From: Candidatus Enterococcus wittei
GTDB lineage: Bacteria; Bacillota; Bacilli; Lactobacillales; Enterococcaceae
Assembly: GCF_002140175.1 (NCBI RefSeq)
Contig: NZ_NGMO01000003.1
Location: 2,234 to 54,840, forward strand
DNA length: 52,607 nucleotides
Direction of reading: 5' to 3'
This document shows, piece by piece, positions 1 to 8,522 of the stretch. Positions within the stretch are counted from its first letter, which is position 1. Every line of letters starts with the position of its first letter. The notes below the pieces were generated by a model. That model worked only from the letters and a program-made list of their open reading frames with translations, had not been told where the DNA came from and searched no databases. Made by a program: the position numbers and the translations under genes.

Positions 1-985
1 CTCCAATGCAGTCAGATTTCTATTTTGGAGTCCAGAAGCCTTCCAAATTATCTCGGCGATTTTTTTCTTTCTAGTTCGAGAGAGCTTCGCGTCTCTTTTT
101 TCTGTCCAATGTCTTATTTTTACATACAAAGTTTGTCCTGACATCTCTTGACACAGTTGCTTTTTGTTACAAATAAAAGCTTTCAACTCTTTATTCACTT
201 TTCCGAGTTGATCGCGATTTTCAAAAATCTCTAAATCATACCAGAAAAATGGCAAATTTGGTGGGATCGTTTCACGCAATAATTTAGCAACCGAATAGCC
301 ATGAATATAGGTTTGAATGACATTTTCTATTTTTACTTGTGTTTCTTTCGAAATAACTCCAGAATATTGCAACTGTGGTTCATCCATCGTTGATGGTAAT
401 GGTGTAGTCGATGTCATTGCACTCATCTGGGTGTTTGCGTCATCGGGTGTGAGTGTTTCAGTCCTCTCTTCGGTCGTCACTACAGTTGTTAATTCAGTCA
501 TCATGGGTTCTTCTAAAATGGTTTGTTGCGATTCTTTTGGGGTTGTTTGTTGTCGATCTTCAAACGTGTAATCTTGAAAGATATTATTAGTTCTCCATTG
601 TAAGATGATCCTTGTTGCCTTAGTATATTTCACCTCTATATTCTGAAGTTCTAAAGCTTTTCGAATGATCATAGCAAGATTTTTTCTTCTGTCCCTTTTA
701 GTTTCCAGACCATCTTTTTCTTCCCAATTCTTCACGGCATCAAGTAATTTTACTCCTGATAGTCCGTCACATGGAACTCCTTGCTTACATAAATAATCTT
801 TGACTTTTTGATTGACCCCTTGTATTTTATGACGCAATTGAAACGTTTCAAGATCAAACCAAAAAGAAGGTAAAGGAACGGTCTTCGATTCACTAGAAGG
901 CCGATGTTCCAGATACGCATTCATAATTCGCTTGATTTTGGCGACCGTTTCTGTCGGGATTTTTGTGTAAGATTCCACAATCATT
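1..985 (-). repeat. Two copies of a ~120-residue coding module in the left giant gene
   Basis: Within the left giant gene, the protein from about 985 to 600 and again from about 375 to the edge shows the same pattern. It runs: an 'ET..KI' helix, then 'LP.FW.DLE.F', a 'VN..VK' or 'VN.ELK' helix ending in 'C', a 'W.EK' helix, then 'R.R.K..A.II.KA..LQN'. The period is about 615 nt and the linker is Thr/Ser-rich. The copies are strongly diverged, so this is an old internal duplication. A related module occurs twice in the paralogue. Confidence 0.65.
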
Positions 986-2409
986 TCTTCATAATCAATC
1001 GAAGGAATAGCTGCATAATCAATCGAAGGAACAACTGCCGCTTCAGCCCCTAAATATGGAAATACATCGAAATTAAACTGTTGGATATACCCATCCACCC
1101 TGCCATAAAAATCTGCCGCCAGATGCCAAAATGGAGACAAAAGACTTTCTTCTCCAAGGGACAATGTAGGTGTAGCTTTCCCTACCAATTGTGAAATCAT
1201 TTCTGGGGATAGTTCCTGAAGATTATTTTTTTTCTTTTTCTTCTTTTTTTGCGAAGTCTGGATTGGGAGCGAATTTTCCGTTGGAGGAGTGGTCATTGAA
1301 ATTGATCGGTTCTTTTCTAGTTGGCGGTGATTGGGCATTTGTTCTCCATAGTTTACCGAAAAGGAACTCAGTAACCAATCAGCAAAATACGACAGCAACG
1401 AACCGTTTGTTTCTTTTTGTTCTTGAATAGGAGCTACGTGTTCATGTTGGGAAAAGAACTGGTAAAACAGCTTATTCAAGTCATTCCAAAACGTTTCAGT
1501 CACTTGATTATGTACATGATTTGTGGGATCTATTGTGGTGTTATGTTGGTTTTCAAAAGAAACTTGAAAGGCTTTACTTAGTCTTTGAGCTGTCTCTTGC
1601 GCAGAAAAAGGGTGGAACTCATGTTCAGTAGTATTGGTCATGTGGCCAGAAGAAAAAGTAGGATTCTCACTTTCTTTTTTCATTCCTTGGTTGTTTTGTG
1701 TCTCAGCTTTACCGATTGCTTCTTGACAAACCGTGGTAAAGCTCGTTTGTTCTACACTTTCTCCTGTGAAGATCAATGTGTTTACCTGATCCGTCCTTCT
1801 CATGGTGGTACAATTCACCAGTTGATAGAGGTCATGAACTTTCTGGTGAACAGAAATACTTAATTCATGTGCGATTTTCGCTACGTCGATGGTTTCCTGT
1901 GTGGACGTTGTCTGATTACGGAAAGTTTGGTTGGCAAAAAATGGACTGGCACTGAGAAACTGAGAGGCGATTGATGTTGACTGATGAGGTATGGTATGGG
2001 ACGTCTTCAAGAACTGGATTCGCTCACGGTTGATGGTAGAGGTGGAAACAAAGGAATGTATTCTTGTCTGATTCCCGTCTCTTCTCACATCAATTCGTGT
2101 GTTCACTTCAAATGCTGGGGCGTTTTTTCTGATGACCGTCTGTTGTTGGGGAGGATCAACTAATCGAGCGTTTTGGAAGATACTGGATAAATAAAGGAAA
2201 CCATCTAATGTCAATAAACTATCGGGGGCTAGTGTTTGTCCCGTATTATTGGCAATATAATTTAACTTTGCTTGGTCATTTCCTGATTTATTCTTGCCAT
2301 TTCGTTTATTATTTCCCTTTCCAATTGTTTCTCTAGAGATAGCTTGTGGTAGCCTTATCTTCTTCCTCATCTTTGGTTTCAGTGATGTCCTTACTTTTGG
2401 TGGCATCAT
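1..2409 (-). CDS. Giant toxin-like protein, N-terminal part (cut by window edge)
   Basis: The frame is open from an ATG at 2409 to the left edge: 803 codons, no stop seen, so the gene is larger. There are two adjacent ATGs (2409 and 2406) behind AAAGGAGTG. The second matches the start of the paralogue at 29729-36172 better. The N-terminus is basic and polar (MMPPKVRTSLKPKMRKK) with no signal peptide. Roughly the first 390 residues align with the paralogue, including 'LNYIANN.GQT', 'TLDG', 'KNAPAFE', 'STINRERIQ' and 'FYQFFSQHEH'. After a Thr/Ser-rich stretch, two copies of a ~120-residue helical module follow (about 985-600 and 375-1), each with a 'LP.FW.DLE.F' core. The catalytic or C-terminal part lies outside the window, so function cannot be read from this piece. 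I infer a toxin or effector only from the paralogue. Similarity to the paralogue is certain; function is unknown. Confidence 0.85.
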   Translation of the reverse strand, partial: MMPPKVRTSLKPKMRKKIRLPQAISRETIGKGNNKRNGKNKSGNDQAKLNYIANNTGQTLAPDSLLTLDGFLYLSSIFQNARLVDPPQQQTVIRKNAPAFEVNTRIDVRRDGNQTRIHSFVSTSTINRERIQFLKTSHTIPHQSTSIASQFLSASPFFANQTFRNQTTSTQETIDVAKIAHELSISVHQKVHDLYQLVNCTTMRRTDQVNTLIFTGESVEQTSFTTVCQEAIGKAETQNNQGMKKESENPTFSSGHMTNTTEHEFHPFSAQETAQRLSKAFQVSFENQHNTTIDPTNHVHNQVTETFWNDLNKLFYQFFSQHEHVAPIQEQKETNGSLLSYFADWLLSSFSVNYGEQMPNHRQLEKNRSISMTTPPTENSLPIQTSQKKKKKKKNNLQELSPEMISQLVGKATPTLSLGEESLLSPFWHLAADFYGRVDGYIQQFNFDVFPYLGAEAAVVPSIDYAAIPSIDYEEMIVESYTKIPTETVAKIKRIMNAYLEHRPSSESKTVPLPSFWFDLETFQLRHKIQGVNQKVKDYLCKQGVPCDGLSGVKLLDAVKNWEEKDGLETKRDRRKNLAMIIRKALELQNIEVKYTKATRIILQWRTNNIFQDYTFEDRQQTTPKESQQTILEEPMMTELTTVVTTEERTETLTPDDANTQMSAMTSTTPLPSTMDEPQLQYSGVISKETQVKIENVIQTYIHGYSVAKLLRETIPPNLPFFWYDLEIFENRDQLGKVNKELKAFICNKKQLCQEMSGQTLYVKIRHWTEKRDAKLSRTRKKKIAEIIWKASGLQNRNLTALE

Positions 2410-2830
2410 TTTCACTCCTTTATAATTAGCTATTGGATATTTTGTTATATAAGTGTTCATTTTAATAACACCTAAGGGTCTATGGTTTTACGTCATCCAT
2501 CAAGCTTCTACAAATGAATCAAGCAACTCTGCATCATTTTCTCAAAAATAACAGTCCTTTCATGGCAAAAGCAGCAACTCAGCAAACTTAGAAAAATAAA
2601 AAAGAGATAAAAAAACAATAAAAACCTCTTTAGTGCGTCAAACTGAGCTAAGCAACATCCCTACGACTACTTCCTTCTTTTCTGTAAAAACTTTGAAACT
2701 TTTCTTCAAAGAATCCATTTTCATATAAATTATAAAATAAAAAAAAGAAAGTATCAGTACAGGATTTGTGACTATACCAAATATAAAATTAAAAAAGTTA
2801 TATAAAAAATGGATTCTCTCATACTATACT
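2410..2830. repeat. 5' flank of left giant gene, shared with the right copy
   Basis: No gene seen. This stretch aligns with 36173-36560 upstream of the second giant gene. Shared blocks include AAAGGAGTGAAAA at the ribosome binding site, TGAACACTTATA about 40-50 bp upstream of the start codon, 'catcattttctcaaaa' style blocks, and 'agaaagtatcagtac' against 'ggaattatcagtact' further out. The TGAACACTTATA block is the best conserved candidate promoter or operator element, but I see no clear -35/-10 pair in both copies. Confidence 0.65.
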
Positions 2831-3004
2831 ATAGATAAAGGCTTTTTGGCTTTGTTATTGAAAAATCAAAAAGATTATATCAGACATAATAGGATCTTTC
2901 TAAGATTTCTCTACATCCATACCATTTGACAAAGAGCAAAAAAATAAGCTGTCAGATCACGAAATGATCATCCATCATCTCGGATCTTTCAGCTTATTTG
3001 ATAT
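2831..3004. repeat. Dispersed palindromic element, copy 1
   Basis: An AT-rich non-coding element that ends in a long hairpin. Its body ('..ATTTCTCT..', 'CATTTGACAAA', then AAAATAAGC) resembles 20925-21090 between pgcA and trxB, and more weakly 36600-36720 upstream of the second giant gene. The size and palindromic end recall the ~170-bp repeats described in enterococci; that link is from memory and unchecked. Confidence 0.6.
2936..2999 (-). terminator. Hairpin terminator after the HD-domain gene
   Basis: AAATAAGCTG at 2942-2951 pairs with CAGCTTATTT at 2990-2999, with AGATC/GGATCT pairing inside. On the minus strand the stem ends in a run of seven T, 20 bp beyond the stop of the HD-domain gene. 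The hairpin is also the end of the dispersed element. Confidence 0.7.
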
Positions 3005-3019
3005 CAATCATTATGAAAC

Positions 3020-3523
3020 TTAAATCGATTGTTCTTTACCAAAGTATCGTTGCCATTTTTGTCTCATGGAAGCAGTCATCGGTTGTGCTGCTTCTTTTAC
3101 TGCACAATATTTATCAACGAATGTCACGATATATCCTTCTTTGTATTTAGGAGGGGCAATCGTCGCTCCCCACATGTGTTTCAAGATGATATCTCGTTCT
3201 AAGTCGGATAGCTCAGTGATTTTTTCTGCATTCTTGACGGCAATTCTTGGATGCACATAAGCATGTGTTCCTTCATCAAATTTCGTCGTGCGCCAATCAT
3301 AATAGAATAAATCATGTAAAAGCCCTGCACGCGCAGTTGCTTTTGCATCTCCACCCCATTTTTTGGCTAGTTTGTAACTATGATAAGAAACACTGATAGA
3401 GTGTTCCAGTCTTGTCGAATGAACATGTTGGGTATAATCTGCTAATTTTTGAACGGCTTCAGTTGCTAATAGATCTTCTACATAAGACATGTATTCTTCA
3501 TCTTCACGCCATTTTTCTGTCAT
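3020..3523 (-). CDS. HD-domain phosphohydrolase
   Basis: This is a 167-residue soluble protein with a small HD metal-dependent phosphohydrolase fold. It shows an upstream His in 'STRLEHSISVSYHSY' (about residues 37-51), the HD pair in 'GLLHDLFYYDW' (about 67-77), a 'HAYVHPRIA' helix and a late Asp in 'FVDKYC'. HD proteins of this size hydrolyse nucleotides or other phosphate esters; the substrate cannot be read here. The start is ATG, with AAGGTGG about 14 nt upstream, which is a long spacing. It lies downstream of the RNA methyltransferase gene on the same strand, with a 123-bp gap holding its own extended -10, so it may be transcribed separately. It ends in a strong hairpin terminator. Confidence 0.85.
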   Translation of the reverse strand: MTEKWREDEEYMSYVEDLLATEAVQKLADYTQHVHSTRLEHSISVSYHSYKLAKKWGGDAKATARAGLLHDLFYYDWRTTKFDEGTHAYVHPRIAVKNAEKITELSDLERDIILKHMWGATIAPPKYKEGYIVTFVDKYCAVKEAAQPMTASMRQKWQRYFGKEQSI

Positions 3524-3576
3524 AATTTATCGATCTGCCACCTTTTTGAATTTCATTTATCTTTGAAATTGAATCT

Positions 3577-3582
3577 AGTATA
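3577..3582 (-). promoter_or_regulatory. Extended -10 for the HD-domain gene
   Basis: TATACT preceded by TGA one turn of the motif upstream, 54 bp before the start codon. No good -35 is seen. Weak prediction. Confidence 0.35.
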
Positions 3583-3646
3583 TCATCACGCCTAAGAATA
3601 TTCTAGTGAATTTGGTGTAAACGACAAAAGCTTAATAGATCCTTAA

Positions 3647-4408
3647 TCATAAAGAAAGTTGATACAACAAGATACCTGTAGCCACTCCCACATTTAAAGA
3701 TTCAGCATTTCCCTTCATCGGAATATAGATATTCTGATCAGCTAAAGCCAATAGTTCCGAAGAAACCCCCTGACCTTCATTGCCCATGATGATGGCATAG
3801 TTTTCAGTTGGTTTTATTTTTGTCAAAGCAACTGCTTGTTCATTCAACTCTGTTCCATAAACCATGAAGCCTTTTTTCTTCAAGTCAGGAATTATTTGGT
3901 TTAGATCAACAGTAATTACCGGTAAATGATAATTACTTCCTTGCATGCTTCGCAATACTTTCGTACTATAAATATCTGCCGTTCCTTTACCTAATAATAC
4001 ACCAGACAAGCCGAAAGCATCGGCTGTTCGGATCATCGTTCCTACATTTCCCGGATCTTGCACATGATCCAACATTAGCCATCCCCCAGAATCGATCGAT
4101 AGTTTTTTTTCTTCTAAATGCATCACAGCGATGATTCCTTGTGGTGTCGGCAAATCCGATACCGCTCTCATCACTTCATCAGTAACCAAATAACTAGGAA
4201 TGGTTTGTTCATCCAACCAAGAACCCCATTCGGCCAGACCTCTTTCCGAGATAAAGACTTCTTTTACTCTCGCCTGTGAAACAACTGCCTCTTCGATCAG
4301 ATGAAATCCTTCAAGCAGATATTCCTGTGCCTCCTCTCTCGATTTTTTTTTATGTAATTTCTTTAATTCTTTAATTCTTGGATTTTTTGCTGACTGAATT
4401 TTTTTCAC
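3647..4408 (-). CDS. TrmH/SpoU family RNA 2'-O-methyltransferase
   Basis: A SPOUT-class RNA ribose methyltransferase of about 253 residues. An N-terminal substrate-binding domain ('KNPRIKELKKLHKKK...YLLEGFHLIEEA') precedes the knotted catalytic domain. All three SPOUT motifs are present: motif 1 'NVGTMIRTADAFG' with the catalytic Arg, motif 2 'IMGNEGQGVS', and motif 3 'IPMKGNAESLNVGVATGI'. The start is placed at GTG 4408, because GAGG sits 9 nt upstream; the longer GTG at 4417 would touch its own ribosome binding site. The protein is probably an rRNA methyltransferase (RlmB/YsgA-like), but the modified nucleotide is unknown. It is divergent from the acylphosphatase gene, an arrangement common in lactic acid bacteria. 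Confidence 0.88.
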   Translation of the reverse strand: MKKIQSAKNPRIKELKKLHKKKSREEAQEYLLEGFHLIEEAVVSQARVKEVFISERGLAEWGSWLDEQTIPSYLVTDEVMRAVSDLPTPQGIIAVMHLEEKKLSIDSGGWLMLDHVQDPGNVGTMIRTADAFGLSGVLLGKGTADIYSTKVLRSMQGSNYHLPVITVDLNQIIPDLKKKGFMVYGTELNEQAVALTKIKPTENYAIIMGNEGQGVSSELLALADQNIYIPMKGNAESLNVGVATGILLYQLSL

Positions 4409-4425
4409 GTTTTCCACCTCGCTTT

Positions 4426-4431
4426 ATTATA
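4426..4431 (-). promoter_or_regulatory. Extended -10 for the SPOUT methyltransferase gene
   Basis: TATAAT preceded by TGC, 18 bp upstream of the start codon at 4408. The -35 is not convincing. If this promoter is used, the 5' leader would be very short. Confidence 0.45.
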
Positions 4432-4452
4432 GCATGGAATCGATCCTTGAGC

Positions 4453-4481
4453 TTGTTAGATCCGGAAAAAATCGTTATCAT
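4453..4481 (+). promoter_or_regulatory. Promoter for acyP
   Basis: -35 TTGTTA (4453-4458), a 17-bp spacer and -10 TATCAT (4476-4481), placed 25 bp before the start of acyP. Confidence 0.45.
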
Positions 4482-4506
4482 TAATTTATCACATAAGGAA
4501 AGAACG

Positions 4507-4791
4507 GTGAAAAAAATGAAAAAAGTCAAAATGAATGTTCAAGGACGTGTACAAGGTGTTGGTTTTCGCTATATGACTAAGATGGTTGCAGATCAGCTGG
4601 GGATAGTAGGAACGGTAAAAAACGAAGAAGATGGTTCAGTAACTATTGAGGCAGCTGGTGATGAAGAGACAATTGATCGTTTTATCGAAGAAGTCAAACA
4701 ATCGCCTAGTCCAAGTGGACGTGTCCAATACGTTGACCTCCAGGAAAACCCAATGATGACTGACCGTAAAAAATTTGATGTGGTTGGTTAG
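4507..4791 (+). CDS. acyP: Acylphosphatase
   Basis: A 94-residue acylphosphatase that hydrolyses carboxyl-phosphate mixed anhydrides such as acetyl phosphate. The family signature 'GRVQGVGFRYMTK' holds the phosphate-binding loop and the catalytic Arg. The catalytic Asn is in 'GTVKNEEDGSVTIEAAG'. The frame is open further upstream, but those residues are not family-like. AAGGAAAG just before GTG 4507 supports starting there (MKKMKKVKMNV); the in-frame ATG at 4516 is an alternative. It stands alone on the plus strand between a divergent methyltransferase and yidC, which has its own promoter. Confidence 0.9.
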   Translation: MKKMKKVKMNVQGRVQGVGFRYMTKMVADQLGIVGTVKNEEDGSVTIEAAGDEETIDRFIEEVKQSPSPSGRVQYVDLQENPMMTDRKKFDVVG

Positions 4792-4922
4792 TCTATTAGA
4801 AAGAAAAACTAATTCTAAAAAAATAATGTGGTTTTTATTTTTTAAGAGACATTGCTTTTGAACAAATATCAAAAGTAAAAACAGTGTTCCACTAGGATAA
4901 TTTGAATTTTCTATGAAGTGGA

Positions 4923-4951
4923 TTGAATTTTTCTACTATTTTTAGTATAGT
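4923..4951 (+). promoter_or_regulatory. Promoter for yidC
   Basis: -35 TTGAAT (4923-4928), a 17-bp spacer and -10 TATAGT (4946-4951), 37 bp before the yidC start. This is the best match in the 197-bp gap after acyP. Confidence 0.6.
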
Positions 4952-4988
4952 TAAGTTTGTGTAAAAATTATAAAAGAGGAAGTATTAT

Positions 4989-5945
4989 ATGAATAAATGG
5001 AAAAATTGGTTACTAGGTTCAGGTCTTGTAACAATCTTACTTTTCTTATCCGGGTGCGTACGGATGGATTCGGACGGAAATCCTGATAAATCAGGAATCG
5101 TCTATCGAGTACTAGTTGAACCAATGGGTCAAGCGATTACATATTTAGTACAGAATTTCAACTGGACCTATGGTTGGGCTGTTATTCTAATGACTGTAAT
5201 CGTACGTATCATCATCTTGCCTTTAGGGATCAGTCAATCGAAAAAAACAATGATCCAATCAGAAAAAATGCAAGCTTTGAAACCACAAGTTGATGCAGCT
5301 CAAAAAAAATTAAAGGCTGCGACAACTCGAGAAGAACAAATGGCTGCACAAGCAGAAATGCAACAAGTATATCGTGAAAATGGATTGAGTATGACCGGCG
5401 GGATCGGTTGCCTTCCCCTATTGATCCAAATGCCTATTTTCTCAGCATTATATTTCACTGCTCGCTATACTGAAGGTATTCGTGAATCAACATTTTATGG
5501 AATTGATTTAGGCTCACCAAGTTTAGTATTGGTCGCAATCGCTGGTATCGCTTATCTTTTCCAAGGGTATATTTCAACGATCGGTATCCCTGAAGAACAG
5601 AAAAAAACGATGCGTACGATGTTGATCGTTTCACCTGCAATGATCGTTTTCATGTCGATCAGCGCACCAGCTGGCGTGACACTCTATTGGGTAGTCGGTG
5701 GTATCTTTAGTTGTCTACAAACATTCATCACGAATGTTTTGATGAAGCCTCGCTTAAAAGCCCAAGTAGCTGAAGAGCTAAAACAAAATCCACCAAAACA
5801 AGTGGTTACACCAATTAAAGATGTGACACCTACGAAAGCTGACAAAGCTTCCAATAGTACAAAGACACAAGCACAAATCAGTACTTCTAAGAAAAACTCA
5901 ACTAAAAATGGTCGTAATGCAGGTAAACAGCAGAGACGTAAATAA
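4989..5945 (+). CDS. yidC: Membrane protein insertase YidC/OxaA (lipoprotein form)
   Basis: A 318-residue membrane insertase that helps Sec or acts alone to place proteins in the cytoplasmic membrane. The N-terminus is a lipoprotein signal with lipobox LSGC and Cys23. The conserved groove Arg lies in the first core helix ('VILMTVIVRIIILP'). Further helices follow, including 'MTGGIGCLPLLIQMPIFSAL' and the final 'PAGVTLYWVVGGIFSCLQTF'. The C-terminal tail is long and Lys/Arg-rich (ends GKQQRRK), which fits the YidC2 type that contacts ribosomes. RBS AGAGGAAG precedes ATG 4989. The gene has its own promoter and terminator. The acyP-yidC neighbourhood is standard in enterococci and streptococci. 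Confidence 0.93.
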   Translation: MNKWKNWLLGSGLVTILLFLSGCVRMDSDGNPDKSGIVYRVLVEPMGQAITYLVQNFNWTYGWAVILMTVIVRIIILPLGISQSKKTMIQSEKMQALKPQVDAAQKKLKAATTREEQMAAQAEMQQVYRENGLSMTGGIGCLPLLIQMPIFSALYFTARYTEGIRESTFYGIDLGSPSLVLVAIAGIAYLFQGYISTIGIPEEQKKTMRTMLIVSPAMIVFMSISAPAGVTLYWVVGGIFSCLQTFITNVLMKPRLKAQVAEELKQNPPKQVVTPIKDVTPTKADKASNSTKTQAQISTSKKNSTKNGRNAGKQQRRK

Positions 5946-5985
5946 ATTTTGGTAAAATAATTAAAGACTGGTCAATCTAACGGGG

Positions 5986-6034
5986 GACTTATCGAAAGAC
6001 AACAATGTCTTGTGATAAGTCTCTTGTCTTTTTT
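5986..6034 (+). terminator. Rho-independent terminator after yidC
   Basis: GACTTATC (5986-5993) pairs with GATAAGTC (6014-6021), with AAGACA/TGTCTT inside, and a T-rich tail follows. Confidence 0.8.
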
Positions 6035-6180
6035 AATGACAGAAACTCATCGAGCTTAGTAGAAAAAAACTCAAAGAGTAACAGTAAGAGATAGTAAAAA
6101 AACATCAAATTTTTATTTTACAATTTTGAGTTATCCTCAAAGTGATGTTTATTAAGTTTAATCGAACTAAAACTATTTGA

Positions 6181-6340
6181 AGGCTGTGACATAAGTCCTT
6201 CCACCAACCAAATATCCGAGCTATCTTTATAATTTACTTCTGTAGTCCAGTAGGCACTCGTCACAAATTTATGATGAATCGTGTAATCCAACTAATATTA
6301 TTTGGCTACTTTAGTCCGTTTTTCACTGATGTCACAGCCT
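6181..6340. repeat. 160-bp element with 12-bp perfect terminal inverted repeats
   Basis: AGGCTGTGACAT (6181-6192) and its exact complement ATGTCACAGCCT (6329-6340) bound a 160-bp non-coding segment in the gap between the convergent yidC and glyS genes. The rest of that gap (6035-6180) holds no gene that I can see. The termini and size fit a MITE-like or RUP/BOX-like intergenic repeat. I cannot tell whether it moves. Confidence 0.6.
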
Positions 6341-6344
6341 CGAC

Positions 6345-6392
6345 AAAGAAAAGAAGCGCAAAAATGCTTTCCACATTCTTGCGCTTCTTCGT
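6345..6392 (-). terminator. Rho-independent terminator after glyS
   Basis: GAAGCGCAA and TTGCGCTTC form the stem on the minus strand, followed by TTTTCTTT. It lies 54 bp past the glyS stop. Confidence 0.75.
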
Positions 6393-6445
6393 CTTATTGA
6401 TGAATCGTTTGTCATTGTATCTAAAAACTATTTTATTCTCTTAGT

Positions 6446-8521
6446 TTATTTGGTGATGATTTGATCCAAGCTAGCAACAGATAACGCCATTTCAGCAATT
6501 TGCTGCAATTGAGCCAAACGGTTGTTACGAACTTTTTCATCTTCTACCATAACCATTGTTTGATCAAAGTATTGATCGATCAGTGGACGTAGATGAGTCA
6601 ATTGTTCATAGTTTTCTTGTAGTGTTTGGTTCATAAATTGTTGTTTCACTTCATTCACTGCTTCATATAATTCTTTTTCTGCTTCATTTTCAAATAGTTC
6701 AGGATCAATTGCTACTTGGTCTTCTTGTTGGGCTTTTTTAGCCAAATTCACCACACGAGTCAAGGCTTCCATTGAAGGTTTGAAGTTTTCATCTTTTAGA
6801 TGTTCTTTGAATAATTGAGCAGCAGCGAAGACTTTCGTTAAATCTTTTTGTTTAGCTGCTAAAACCGCATCGATAATATCGTGACGGATTTGTTTTGAAG
6901 CTAAACGTTGTTTCAAACGACCTTTGATGAAATCAATGACTTCTTGTTGACCATCAGTTAAGGAAATGCCAAAACGTTGACGATCTTCTTTGATGACTTC
7001 ATTGATTTCTTGTTGTAACGTTGCTAATGGGAAAGCCCATTGTTTTGCCTCAATGATTCGAACAATCCCATACGCTTGGCGACGCAAAGCATATGGATCA
7101 TTGGAACCACTTGGGATCATTCCTACTGTGAAGAAGGAGAAGATACTATCCAATTTATCGGCAATAGCTAATACCGCACCAATACATGTTTCAGGTAATT
7201 CACCTTCACTTGAAATAGGGAGATAGTGCTCACGAATGGCTGTTGCTACATCGGGTTTTTCCCCTTTTAACAAAGCATATTTTTCACCCATGATCCCTTG
7301 AAGCTCAGGAAATTCACCTACCATATTTGTAACAAGATCAAATTTATAGATTTCTGCTGCCCGTTGAAGATCAACCAATTCTTCAGCTGATAAACCTACA
7401 GATTTTCCGATGACTTCTGCAATCACTTGTACACGTTGCATCTTTTCATACATGCTACCGATTTTCTCATGGAAAGTGACTGTTTTCAGTTTGTTCACAT
7501 AATGGTCAATACTGAATTTTTTGTCTTCATTATAGAAAAACTCTGCATCTTCTAAGCGTGCTGTTAGCACTTTTTGATTCCCGCGAACTACATTATCCAG
7601 TTTTACACGATCACCATTACGTACTGCGATAAAATGAGGAAGTAATAGTCCTTCATCATTTCTTACTTCAAAGTATCGTTGATGTTCTTTCATTGAAGTA
7701 ACTAATACTTCTTCTGGAACAGATAAATATTTTTCTTCAAAATCACCAGCAAAAACCGTTGGATATTCCACTAAATTATTTACTTCTTCTAGTAACTCTT
7801 CATCAAAATCGATTTGCCAATGATTTTTTTTCGCTAGCTCTTGTGCTTGAGCGATAATCATTTCTTCTCTTTTTTTAGGTGCAGCGATCACAAATTGGTC
7901 GGCTAGTTTTGCTTCATATTCACTCGTATTTACAAAAGTCACTTCTTCACCTAAGAAACGATGACCACGAGAAGTACGACCTGTTTGTACATCCAATAGC
8001 TCAAATGGAATGACTTCATCGCCATATAATGCAACGATCCAATGAATTGGGCGAATGTATTCAAAATCATAGGATGCCCAATGCATCGTTACAGGAAACG
8101 TCAAACTTTTGATAACTTCCGTTAAGCCAGCGAATACTTCAACAGCAGGTTTTCCATGAGTATATTTTGTCACGTAGACATATTCTACTCCTTTGATCTC
8201 TCTAAAAGTAATATCGTCAGTTGTCATCCCTTGGCCACGGACAAACCCTTGCGCTGCTTTGGACCAATTTCCTTCTGCATCTAAAGCAATCTTTTTGGCT
8301 GGACCTTTTACTTCTTCTTCACTATCTTCTTGGCGTTCTGGCACATTTGTTACTCTAATCGCTAAACGACGTGGTGTTGAAAATGTTTCGATCGAATCAT
8401 AAGACAATTGATTTTCCTCTAAGAAAGCCATTGTTTTTTGTTCTAGTTGTTTCATACTTGGTGTTACGACATGTGCGGGCATTTCTTCTAACCCGATTTC
8501 TAATAGCAAATCTTTTGCCAT
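6446..8521 (-). CDS. glyS: Glycyl-tRNA synthetase, beta subunit
   Basis: The 691-residue beta subunit of bacterial alpha2beta2 glycyl-tRNA synthetase, which works with GlyQ to charge tRNA-Gly. The N-terminus is typical ([19 protein letters not shown]). The tRNA-binding body includes '[18 protein letters not shown]' and 'HHRFLGE'-like segments, and a helical anticodon-binding domain lies near the C-terminus ('[22 protein letters not shown]'). Length is normal for the family. The ATG is one base past the glyQ stop (TAA-T-ATG), so translation is coupled. A terminator follows. Expression is set by the T-box ahead of glyQ. Confidence 0.96.
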   Translation of the reverse strand: MAKDLLLEIGLEEMPAHVVTPSMKQLEQKTMAFLEENQLSYDSIETFSTPRRLAIRVTNVPERQEDSEEEVKGPAKKIALDAEGNWSKAAQGFVRGQGMTTDDITFREIKGVEYVYVTKYTHGKPAVEVFAGLTEVIKSLTFPVTMHWASYDFEYIRPIHWIVALYGDEVIPFELLDVQTGRTSRGHRFLGEEVTFVNTSEYEAKLADQFVIAAPKKREEMIIAQAQELAKKNHWQIDFDEELLEEVNNLVEYPTVFAGDFEEKYLSVPEEVLVTSMKEHQRYFEVRNDEGLLLPHFIAVRNGDRVKLDNVVRGNQKVLTARLEDAEFFYNEDKKFSIDHYVNKLKTVTFHEKIGSMYEKMQRVQVIAEVIGKSVGLSAEELVDLQRAAEIYKFDLVTNMVGEFPELQGIMGEKYALLKGEKPDVATAIREHYLPISSEGELPETCIGAVLAIADKLDSIFSFFTVGMIPSGSNDPYALRRQAYGIVRIIEAKQWAFPLATLQQEINEVIKEDRQRFGISLTDGQQEVIDFIKGRLKQRLASKQIRHDIIDAVLAAKQKDLTKVFAAAQLFKEHLKDENFKPSMEALTRVVNLAKKAQQEDQVAIDPELFENEAEKELYEAVNEVKQQFMNQTLQENYEQLTHLRPLIDQYFDQTMVMVEDEKVRNNRLAQLQQIAEMALSVASLDQIITK

Positions 8522-8522
8522 A

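Noticed and set aside
4378-4506. 43-residue N-terminal extension of the acylphosphatase
   Set aside because: The extension reads through the promoter and ribosome binding site and is not family-like.
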